Positions 11,397-21,588 of a stretch of DNA of 64,000 bases are shown here, in pieces; the stretch's first letter is position 1, and every line of letters begins with the position of its first letter. Source of the stretch: Multifurca ochricompacta (taxonomy: Eukaryota > Basidiomycota > Agaricomycetes > Russulales > Russulaceae). The position numbers were made by a program, and so were the translations under genes. The notes beneath the pieces are model-generated. The model was not told the origin of the DNA and searched no databases. It saw only the letters and a list, made by a program, of their open reading frames with translations. The stretch lies in contig WTXG01000011.1 in NCBI GenBank assembly GCA_022496185.1, positions 496,001-560,000 on the forward strand, given 5' to 3'.

Positions 11397-12592
11397 GCTT
11401 CTCAGGCAATTGGTTCACTTGAGGACACGTCAAAAGGGCGTTAGTCCACACGAGCTAAAATGCTCGTTTTTGTGGCATTATGTATTATTACTGTAGGTTT
11501 ATCTGAGTCCGTCCCCAGCTTCGCAATTTATTTATGAGAGCCAGGCCCGATGATATAGGCGACATGCGATACCCATTAGACTAAAAAATAAAAGAGATCA
11601 ATATGGATTTAAATCAACTGGCAACTGTATCAATTATTATAGCCGAGGGTGGGGGTTGAGGGTAAAGGCGAAGGCGGGGGTGCCAAACAAAGGATAAACC
11701 AAACAAAATCTCATTTTGCCTTTGTTTATCTCATTTGTTTGTTTGTTATAGATCTCATATGCCACTAGAGTGACTAGAGCTATCCGTACCCTCCCTTCTC
11801 TGTGCTACACTCAGCTTAATCATCTCTGAGGGCTCTGAGAACTCAGACGATGTACAATCTAGCCTTACCAGCATTGTCACCTGCTGATGATCCTGCGATG
11901 GCAGTCCATTTCCTTGAGTGTTTCGAATGCCCGTTATTTTTGATGGCCTGTCTAAACACCTAGCCCTCCCGCCGTCTCTCATTGGCGCAAACATCAGTGC
12001 AAAATACACCAAGTCAAATGCGGTTTCCGTATCATTCTGCACGTTGGCCCTATGTCACTTAGCCACCCGCAGCAAATTGAGACGTGCGGCCTGGATCTCC
12101 TCTCTTGGAGTGGAGCATGGGGTCTTTGCTTCGCTTGAAATGATGTTCAAGTTGACAAGGAATTCATATTCATATATTGAGTGCGGTGGTTGTTCCATTT
12201 CATTTCAAACGTATGCTGTGTCCTGTCCTGGTGTTACACCATAAAGGCGCAGTATGCGCCCATCACTCTTTTCCTATAGTTCCCGCTCCCTAATTGGATC
12301 TGGTCTCTCATGAGCATCAGGAAGATTACATTTGCTAGGATGCTAGGATGACTAGAATGGCATGTTGAGATGGATCATAAACAGAAAGCCGATGCATGAC
12401 CAATCAACTAGAGCATGATTAGAATGCAATAGCTTATCCGCTGCCTAAAACCCTTTTTACAGCTGCGCTCAACCTGCTCAACAACAACTCCTGGCCCCAC
12501 GGTTCTGACGGACAGGGTATAGGTTAGCCGTACCCGTCGTCTGACCGCCATATAGACGGACGGTGCGCAGCCTTAGTTTTCTGTACCCTACT
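11397..12592. other. Intergenic, no supported gene
   Basis: AT-rich with GTTT runs near 11735-11750 and a loose inverted pairing around 11690-11755. Open frames at 11755-12244 on both strands have no domain and no splice support. The left end is presumably the 3' UTR of the P450. Confidence 0.45.
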
Positions 12593-15273
12593 ATGGTGTC
12601 CTCAATGGCAAATCCTATGTCTGATGTACCCACTATCGTAGATCCCAGCTCCAGCGCCCGAACATCCATTTCATTGATCTCATCTATCTTATCATACTTT
12701 GTTGCTACTATCATTGGCAGACCAATAGAACAGCCAGTTGGATGGCTTGACCATCTGTCTTCATTACGTACAACACCACAAATCACATCTCCCGACAAAC
12801 TGATACCTTTACCCCCAACTTCAGCCGAAGGCGCCACCCCCACTGCCCCTCTTCGTCCTAAGGTTCCGTCCACAAAGCTCGCCACACGCCCCCATGCTCT
12901 TGGACTCCTCGAGTCTGAACGCGCCTATGCCTCTGACCTTGCCCTTATCCGTGACATTCACCTCCCCACTGCCCTTGGTACATCCTGCATATTGTGCCTA
13001 ATATGACCGTACTAACGACGATTGTACTCACCCCCCCCCTAGGCCATGAACCACCAGTCCCGATACCTCAATTATCCTCCCCATCCGTCCGCCTTCTTTC
13101 CACTGCCTTGGATTCATCAGCCATGTCTCTTAACCCACCGCATATGAAGGGTGAAGATGCACGAATCATCTTTGGCAACATCACTGAGCTTGCAGAGTTC
13201 ACCGATGACTTTCTAAATCGTCTCGAGATGGCACTGGGCAGTGTCATTCCAAATGGAGAGGGCGAGGATAGTGTTGGTGTTCTATTTATGGAAAAAGTAC
13301 GAGGGGTTCATTTTCATGATTTATTTCCCTTTTTATAATGTTCCCCAGATTCCCTGTATGGAGTCTCCATATATGCGCTATATTACCCATTGCCTAGTCG
13401 CCGTTGCTCGCGTTAAGTCTCTACCCAAAACCCCTGCACTTGCCGCATATCACGCCACAACATGTGCCCTTGCCCAGCAGCTCCCATACGCGTGGGACCT
13501 CCCATCATTACTCATTAAGCCTGTACAACACATATTCAAGTATCCTTTTTACTGCATGCCATCATTGAGAAGACCCCCGATTCGCACGGCGACAAGGAGA
13601 ATCTCCGTCATACCAGGGCTATGGTCGAGGCTTTTACGTTCGCCATCAACGAGAGTCGGCGGCAGCGTGAGGTTGTCAAAGAAGTTCTGGTCGCCGGAAA
13701 ACCCAATGAGGTACTGGTCTTGGAATCGTCGGACTAGTACGCGGGGGCGTCAGCGCAGTAAGGAGCTAAATCCCTGATCGACAGTGAGGAAGTCGAGCGC
13801 ATCAGGCAGATGGAACGCGACATGCGCCGTACATATATGTTCGGCCAGCAGTTGGAGGAGGAGACAGTCGAGTGGGTTAAATCGGTCAAGGGGTTCATGT
13901 CTGCGTTGCGCGCTTGGACCGAGAGCTTCGGGCGCGTGATTGGTCTTGGGCCCGACCTGATGTCTGAAGCATTCGACGCCTTCTTGGCCATGATTGACAA
14001 GCGGCTCGCTTCTCTCTGCACTGAGCTCGAGGCTGTCATTTATGAACAGTTCTTATTCCAGCTCCACGCACTCGAGACCATCAAGCGCCCCGCTTTTCTC
14101 CTTGACACGCCCCATGCACTCGAACCTCCTCATTATGCCCTGCTCCAACACAACGCCATCGCAGAGGGTCGCCCGCCGTCCAGTTTACATGAAGCCTCGA
14201 CTGTTTATGTTGCATTGCGGGCACAGCTTTGCGTGGAGTTGCCGATCTATTTGAGTTTCTTACATGCTGGTGTGACGCTATGCGTAAGCAGGCTAGCAAC
14301 CTGACAGGCACACTTTTGGCGCGATGGAGCGAACTGTGGGATGCCTTGCGTGTCGAGGGTGATGTGAACAAGGTAAGCGGGGATACAAAGCGTGTGTGGC
14401 GAGAACGCTAGGAAGAGGCCGCGTGCGGGCTGCGTGCACTCAATGTCGTTCACCCAGAGAGGGCCACGCCCCGCTTGACGCAGGCACACCGTCTCCGTTG
14501 GCTACCGTGCAAGAAGGCATTCAATGCCAACACGGATCCACTTGATTCAGCACGCTCGGCGCCGGCAGATACGTCAACCGTTTCAGAGCCTGTTCCGTCT
14601 GCGCGCAAGAGACGTGACTCTAGCGCGAGTTCCTCGGAGCGCGCGCGCCGTCGACGGAAACCCTGCACCAGGTCTACTCTTCTGGGTCCTCATCTGGACA
14701 CGGGCACCCTGGAAAAGTACACGAACCTTCATCCCCGTTCCCACATCTACAGTTGCCGCATCGGCAGAATATGCCTATACCCCTGCACAGGTCTTTGTTC
14801 CAGGTCCCGTTATATGAAGGACGAGAGAGTGAGGGGGCGAAGAAGAGGAGGGTGGTAAAAGGTCTAGAGGAGGAACGCAGCCATGGGGCGACGAACGCCA
14901 AGCAGGAGGTCACCAATTTGCTGCTCCCTCTCTACCACGGCACACACAACCAAGCCAGTCTGATGAACTTCACCCACGCCCACCCATCCGATCTACACCT
15001 CAGCCTCAATTGACGGTGAGCCAGATATGGCATCGTGCGCCGGCGTTGTACGCGTACCGCGTGGTACATCAGTGTGACCCACCCGAGGGCGTGCAGTACT
15101 ATGGCCTCCCGTTTTTCAAGCTTTACCTTAACGACGTTTACCAGGTGCTCAAAGAGGCCGGAGACTCGAGTAGGCACCCAGCCTTGCCAGTGGCCATGGA
15201 TGAAGTGCTGGCGCGTGCCTCCACAGGTGCAATTGGATGGATACTTGCATCTTTCTTGTTCCCTGTGGACTGA
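12593..15273 (+). pseudogene. DH-BAR guanine exchange factor gene, frameshifted
   Basis: Order of parts follows fungal relatives of dynamin-binding protein (Tuba). A low-complexity N-terminus leads into a RhoGEF (DH) start, LLESERAYASDLALIRDIHL, split by introns 12978-13042 and 13297-13348. The DH core follows (GNITELAEFTDDFLNRLE, LIKPVQHIFKYP), then a BAR-like helical part at about 13800-14390 (SFGRVIGLGP..SEAFDAFLAMI) and a C-terminal SH3-like part at about 15010-15273 ending GWILASFLFPVD. The reading frame breaks at least at 13543-13552 (one T short in a T-run), near 13735 (stop then frame change), near 14300 and in 14400-15000. Such proteins activate Cdc42/Rho at membranes; that is family knowledge. 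Either a decayed gene or a gene with sequence errors. Confidence 0.7.
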
Positions 15274-15686
15274 CCGACATCACATAGTTCCCTTCCCTTG
15301 CACTATAAGTGTTATTATCATCAATCTCACTTGGATTGCATTGATAGTGTCAAATTGTATCCCCAGGCTCTCTGCGCACGCACCCTTCCTCATTTCCCTG
15401 CCTACTCCTTTATCTTTCCCTTCCATCATTGAACGGCCGCAGGTATACCATCCACTTTATTATCTGCCTGTTTGTAGGTTACTTTGCCTCTACTTGAATA
15501 AAGCTATTTGTAACGAGTGTACTCCACGAAGACAATAGAGATAAAATAAAAAAGAGATAGAGAAATGGCTGTGCTAAACCCTGGGGCCGCTAATTTCCGT
15601 TTTTGGCAACCCGTCGCGCAGTAGTGGGATGCCACGCGTCTTCTCATTCCCTCGTTCGACAACCTCATTCAACAACGAAGTAGAAA
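15274..15686. other. Intergenic between DH-BAR and NB-ARC genes
   Basis: No coding signal. Contains the 3' flank of the DH-BAR gene and, next to 15687, the short promoter and leader of the NB-ARC gene. No clear TATA box is seen. Confidence 0.5.
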
Positions 15687-18600
15687 ATGCAATCTAAACA
15701 GTCAACACTCAAGAAAACATTTCGTAGGGTCTTCCCACTCTCGAGTGGCATCAAGGAACCCGATCGTGAGTATTATTTCGCACTACGTTTGTGGCCAGCT
15801 CACAGACCTGTCCACCGCAGCTGTGGGCCTCAATCCTGACTCATCAGAGCCTATCGGAGCGGGCGGCGACATCGCAGTGAATGCTATTCAAACGTCTTTA
15901 GGCATCCTCAAGGAAGCAAGTGCATTGGCGAGTAAGATCCCTTACATCGCCCCCATCGCGGGGCTCTTACTGCAAGTGCTCCAGATGCGAGATGTGAGTA
16001 TTGTTGAGCTCCTCCCGAGCATCACTTTTGTTGACGGATGGCGTATGGATAGGAAGTGAAACAGTTCAAGGACGAGTGGGGAATAGTTATGCAAAAGGTG
16101 GCCAGTATTGCGAGTGTCGTCGTCGACGTTGGAGAGTCGGCTCAAATTCATGATCTAAAGGAGGAAGATCTCCCGGCTGATCTCCGGGATACGTTGCGAT
16201 CTCTCCAGAGGTACGTTTCATTGCTTCAGAATCTTTCCTCTTCCATGGTGTAATGGAAAATAAGTGACTTACACGGGATCGAGGGTGCGCTGAGAGAGTG
16301 CGCAGACGTGAGAGGGATGAAGAAGATCATTCTTCGCACGGACATGCTACGGAAGGTCAAGCAATATGATGCTAGGTTGTCGAGCGCTCTTCAACTTGTA
16401 CAGGTCTGTCATCTATCCTTCGATTTTAAACATTTTGCCAATGACAAGTGTTGCAGACGAGGCTGGCTTTCCGAATCCGTCTGGCACAGATCGTTCAAGA
16501 GCGTCAAGTAAGCAGCCTAATTATGTCAAGTAATATTGCCGATCGATTTTGTTTAATAGGTAATCCATGCTGGTATAAACGAGATCACCACGTAAGGACC
16601 TTGCTTCTACCTGCGTTGTCATGTAATTGATGTTTATATGTATGGTCCAGGTCTGAGACACAAGAGCCACGTTCGCCGCAGTTGTTCTTCGGGCGTGATG
16701 CCGAGCTCGCCCAGATTGTTGACATGATTTTTGCCAATATCCGCTTTCGTCCGGCTCGCATCGTCATTCTAGGACCCGGCGGCTATGGCAAGACCACCCT
16801 TGCCAGTGCTGTGCTCACTCACCACCAAATCCAAGAACACTACAGGGATGCCAGATATTTTGTTGCCTGCGAATCGGTGTTCTCGTCTGGTGCTCTCTTG
16901 ATTGAACTCGCAAAGACTCTCGGTATCCTACATAGCGGGTCAGATGCATCTTGGCCACACATCCGTGCAAGACTTAATGCCAGGGAATGTATACTCTGCC
17001 TTGATAATTTCGAATCACCTTGGGACCAGGCAGACAGTATCCGAAGCTCTGTTGAGGAACTGCTATCAAGGATCACAGAGTTGCATCATACCACTGTACT
17101 GATCACAATGAGGGGCACTATTCGACCAGCCCAAACCCAGTGGACACGCCCCCCTCTTGCCCCACTGAGGACTCTTGGCCATGATGCTGCAAGGGAAATC
17201 TGGGAGCACATTACTGATGATTATGATACCTCTGCAGAGGAACTTATCAAAGCAGTGGATCATGTTCCCCTAGCTGTCAGCCTGTTGGCTCATCTTGCCC
17301 AAGCAACATCATCCTCATCACTATTAAAGGAGTGGAATGAGAAGCATACAGGGCTTGTTCAGATGGGTCATGGACACAAGTTATCAAGTCTTGAATACTC
17401 TATCAGGTTATCCATCAATAGTGAAAGGATGAGGGCCCACCCATCTGCAAAGAGTTTACTTGGAGCTCTCAGCATGCTGCCAGATGGAATACATGTGAAG
17501 CAGTTGGAGAGATTCCAAGGAATCCTGATTGATATGAATGTGACATTGAACCTTCGGTTCTTCAGCAATGTAGTTTGATAACGGTGATTGGAGAAAGATA
17601 TCAAACCCATCCAATTATTCGGCATTTCTGTCATAATCAGGGCTTTGTGTCATCGAGGCATGAAGGGCCTCTATTGGACTTCTATGTCACCCTGGCATCC
17701 TTCTATCCACATGATGCTAAGCCCAGTGACTATGCTGAGATGGTTTTGGAAGTGAACAACACCAAGGCTATACTGTATAATCTGTTAAAAGCAAACTATA
17801 GGGATAAGTCAAGGTTGATCAATGCCATCCTTGCATTTACAAGTTTTCATATCAATATTGGAGACCTCTCTGATAAGTTAATCAGAGATGCTGTAGAGTT
17901 TGCAAAACAGCAACATAGTCCTCAGTCACTGTTGGTTAGATGTCTTGACCAGTGGGGGTATTTATATCACCAAGCAGGTGATGTGAAGAATGCACAACTC
18001 ACAGTGCAGGAGGCAGAAAGGCTCTGTTCATTTGGTGCAGAAAATGGCAGTGCTTTACATGCTGATATACTTTCACATCTTGCCAAAGTCTACCAGTTTC
18101 AATATGCATATCATGAAGCTGAAGCAGCATATCAAAGGGCTCTAGGGCTTCATGAGGCTACCAATGATGCTTTAGGCCAAGGAAATGATCATCAAGGACT
18201 TGGTGATATATATCAGAGGCAAAGCAGGCCAAATGAAGCAGAAGCCTCATATCTTAGAGCTTTGGAATTTCACAAAGCTGGGAATTCAGCCTTGAATCAA
18301 GGAAATGTTTACTGTGCCCTTGGTAATACATACCATCAACTCAATAAATTGAAGGAGGCAGAAGCTGCATTTCATAGGGCTTTAGAATTTCATGAAGCTG
18401 TACATGACATTATATGGCAAGGAAATGATTATCAAGGACTTGGTATCACATATACCAGCATGAACAGGTTAGATGAAGCAGAATCTTCACTCAAAAAGGC
18501 ATTGGAATTCCACAAGGCTGCCAATGTGATTCTTAATCAAGGAAATGACTATGGCAGACTTGGAGAAACATATTTCATTCAAAAGAAGTTTGATGAAGCT

Positions 18601-18837
18601 GAAACCTCTTTTCAAAGGGCCTTAGAACTTTATGAAGCTGCAAATGATGCATTGGGCCAAGGGACTACTTTTAATGGGCTTGGAAGGGTGTATGTAAAGA
18701 TGGAAATGTTGGACAAGGCCAAGAGCATGTTTGAGAAGGCACTTAGCAAGCATAGGCAGGTAGAATCCAAAGATGATGAAAGATTAGATCTATGGTGGCT
18801 GAACTGGATCTCAAATGGGATAGGCCAGGTTTCTTAG
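15687..18837 (+). CDS. NLR-type protein: helical N-terminus, NB-ARC, TPR (frameshifted)
   Basis: Seven exons fit: 15687-15765, 15806-15993, 16053-16210, 16265-16403, 16457-16507, 16560-16591 and 16651-18837, with consistent phases up to the last exon. The N-terminal 210 residues are helical, of the bundle type found ahead of NB-ARC in basidiomycete NLRs (possibly MLKL/HeLo-like, inference). Then FFGRDAEL, P-loop GPGGYGKTT (about 16770-16796), Walker B CILCLDNFE, a sensor-like VLITMR and winged-helix residues. The C-terminal 400 residues are tetratricopeptide repeats of about 40 residues with EAEAAYQRALGLHEA-like units. Near 17555-17565 one base is missing relative to the expected join from ..NLR to LQQCSLI, so the last exon shifts frame and stops at 17576. 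Everything else is intact. Such proteins are signal-transducing ATPases linked to fungal non-self recognition and cell death. Either a recent pseudogene, a truncated NB-ARC product, or a sequence error. Confidence 0.75.
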
Positions 18838-19239
18838 GGGAAGGGTTTTTGTATAAACAGTGTACAAACAGTAAATAGTTTCTGTAGTGAATCTCATATC
18901 TTGGCCTCTCCATGTTTGTCATCCATAGGTCCTCAATGTAATTTGCATAAAGTCAAGTTGAGTTCAAGTCAAATCAAGACTTTCTGCAACAAAGGTGTGT
19001 TTATGTAACAGTCATGGAGCATAGCTACTGACTGTGTGGTTAGTGTGTAAGGCTAGAAAGACAAGTTCTACTTCAGAGGTGAAGAAAACTCTTTATTACT
19101 ATACTACTGACCTAGAAAGACAAGTTCTCTACAGGAGAGCATTAGTCAAAGGTAAGTAAAGAGTATAGTAGAAATGGGACTTACACTTTGGAGGTGAAGA
19201 AAACTCTGAAGTGTAGAGGACAAAACAGACACCCTTATA
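18838..19239. repeat. 3' flank of NLR gene with internal direct repeats
   Basis: Two words recur: CTAGAAAGACAAGTTCT at 19053 and 19112, and GAGGTGAAGAAAACTCT at 19076 and 19191. The last 38 bases (19202-19239) match 44209-44246 in inverted orientation with about two mismatches. They look like the promoter part of an LTR (TATAAGGG when read on minus). The Tc1 copy starts directly after it. Confidence 0.6.
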
Positions 19240-19554
19240 CAGTGCCTCACAAAACTGAGTCAATGTTTTGCACTTTTGCACTGTTTGTTGAATATTGCAT
19301 CAGCCAAAACAAATATAAACAAAGTCTTGGTAGACCATAAAAGGTACAAGATAAGGGTTATGTAATGCAACAAACATTATGTAAGTCTGATCAAAACCTG
19401 TGGAGCTATGCCCATTTCAAATTGGGGACTCATTGACTCAGTTTTGTGAGGGGGTATCAGAAATATCAGAATCTGATGCTCCACCAAATGTACAGCAATC
19501 AATCCTTAATATATGGTACCATAGTTATCTTAATATTGATGGGACCTGGAATAG
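19240..19554 (+). mobile_element. Tc1-type transposon copy 1, left part
   Basis: Begins CAGTGCCTCACAAAACTG directly after a TA and matches the start of the copy at 45646 almost base for base. Inside it, 19246-19265 and 19431-19450 are a perfect 20-base inverted pair. The element stops at AATAG (19550-19554), where E0 inserted; it resumes at 43673. Confidence 0.85.
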
Positions 19555-19696
19555 TGTTACAAACCCTGCTACATCATCTCTTTCCCTTCCCTCATCATGC
19601 GACTTGCTGTTTGGACGTGCTTGTCCCTTTGTTGACTATGTTGTGGCTGCCATTGTACTTGTTTGTTCCTTATCTCTGACTCATGCTGTGCTTATC
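19555..19696 (+). repeat. E0 5' LTR, left segment
   Basis: First 142 bases of the LTR, matching 43081 onward. It ends with TTATC (19692-19696), the target site of E1. Confidence 0.9.
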
Positions 19697-20282
19697 TGTT
19701 ACGTCCGGTGCGGGACGTTCCACACGACTTGTGTGACAGCGTTCGTTTGTGATCAGGTAAGAGACCAATCGGGCCCTTTGAGTGGTGTATGAGAGGTCAA
19801 AGTCAAAGAGGCTGCGCTCTAAGACGATGTTAAGCGGAAAGTACCAGAAGTACTGAGAGGGTCGAGTCAAAGCGTCCAAGGGAGAGTCCAGAAGACAAGC
19901 ACCGATGTATTCAATAAGTCGAGTCTGAAGTCTACAATGTAGTTACAGCGGACTTATATACGTAATCGAATGAGCGTCTAATGATAAGATATCGGAGTCA
20001 TGTGGGCCCAAATATACGAAAGTGGAGGGCGTAGAGCTGAGCTTCTGATAGGGAATTAAGTAAGTGTCCGGTCTTAGAGATAAGGAGATAAGAGATAAAG
20101 GAAAGCATAAGCAAGTATAAACAGCACGTAAATATGTACAAATGGCGGTCACGGGGAAGGAAGTAGTGCACATGAGGGGTCCCAGGATGGGGACGTGATC
20201 AGGAAGTGAAGGGTGGGCGGAAGGGAAGGGTCCGTGTTGGGGAGGGTAAAGAAAAGTGGAGGACTGGGTCCTGGTCGTAACA
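19697..20282 (-). repeat. E1 3' LTR
   Basis: Downstream LTR in element orientation. The adjoining bases at 20283-20297 read on minus as a purine tract (AGAAAGGAGGGTGA), the expected plus-strand primer site. Confidence 0.92.
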
Positions 20283-20313
20283 TCACCCTCCTTTCTGGTT
20301 CGAGCTGACCCAG

Positions 20314-21507
20314 CTAGAAACGCGCACCATCATCATCCTGCACCAGGTCCACATAATCGTCTGCTAAGTTTCGATCCTCCGTGGTATACGTCTCGTCAGC
20401 CGCACATTGGTGTGTGCGTAGGAAGCCATATGGGCCGCGTCGTCCACACTGGGGGCACATGTCGTAGATTGGGCAGTCTAGTTCACGATGGCCTGCATTG
20501 TGGCGTAAGCATTTACCACACCACCCCGAAGGGTTGACAATCGTCGGGGCAACTCCCATACGGCGGAAGATGCAGAACCAGCTCCAGTGTAGGTTGCTGC
20601 GGCAGTGACGACACCACTTGCGATTAAGGGGGCAGTTCCAGCTGATGTGATATTTGCTGTCACATCGCCAGCATGTCTCGCCTCAGGGGTTTTCATGCAT
20701 TCGCGGCATCTCAAACCGGTTCGGCAGCAGTTGTGGTGCCGCTCCCAGTGATCGTGGTGGGAGGGGCCGCGCATAAGTATCTGCGTACCTTTCTGCGATG
20801 GTTTGGTACGCATCCCCCTTCTCTAATCTTTTCCGGATCTCTGTTAACTCTTGTTCCACTTGGAACATCCCTCTTGTGAGCCTCGTCATCTGCTTCGCAT
20901 ACTCTTTGTACTGGGTGTTCAACGTCGTGCGCAGTGCAAGGGTCTTCCGCAGTCTCATTACTTCTGCCTTGAGACGTGGAAGGCGCATATCGTTCATCAC
21001 CTCGTCAATCGCAAACGCTCGGGGGTCGTCAGCCGCGAGATGTCCCAGCTGTTCGTCACTCATCGTGTGGTGGAGACGCCCAGTGTACCGCTCCTCCAAA
21101 TAGACGGGGGCCCCGTAAACAGGTCCGTCTTTCTTCATACAGCCTGCGACGTCCATCCCTCCGTTGGTGTAAAAGATGTACTTAGCTATCTCTTTTGTTC
21201 CATCAGCCATTGTGATTTCAAGCGGGAAGTACATAGAAGAGTTCGGATTATTGGTGAAGAAGGGGAATTCGGGAACGTCGTCATCCTGTTCCATGCCGAC
21301 GAGGTCATTCGGGTGCGGTTCTTCAGAGTGGTCAAAGTCGTCGTTGGGGTTTGGTGACTGGTTTTTAACTCGTTCTTCTGTGGCTTCGTAGTCGATAGGA
21401 GAGGAGGGACGAGTGGAGGGGTGAGCGGACGGGAAAGCCTCCACAACCACAGTAGTGGCGGTGAAGGCGTCAATGGCAGCGGAGGCAGCGATGAAGGAAG
21501 AGGACAT
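20314..21507 (-). pseudogene. E1 third gene (zinc-knuckle protein), one stop
   Basis: A 397-codon frame starting MSSSFIAASAAIDAF, homologous to the third genes of E2 (39514-40719) and E4 (52555-53742). The N-terminal half has a conserved globular part (PEFPFFTNN, AKYIFYTNGGMDVAGCMKK, GAPVYLEERYTG), then a heptad-like helical region, then Cys/His clusters CX2CX4HX4C twice, CX2CX6HX4C and a fourth looser one. A single TGA at 20683-20685 stands where relatives have an Arg codon, just before the knuckles. The frame is otherwise continuous. No signal peptide or membrane segment. Function unknown; nucleic-acid binding is inferred from the knuckles. Confidence 0.8.
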
Positions 21508-21588
21508 GTTGGAGCGGGTAATAGAACGTTGCTGGTAAAGTGTGGTTCTGGGGGGGTCCGTCTAGGGCTAAGAATCAACTCCTTTTAA

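Noticed and set aside
11690..11755. Loose inverted repeat of CAAACAAA and TTTGTTTG
   Set aside because: Pairing is imperfect and low complexity; not distinguishable from AT-rich background.
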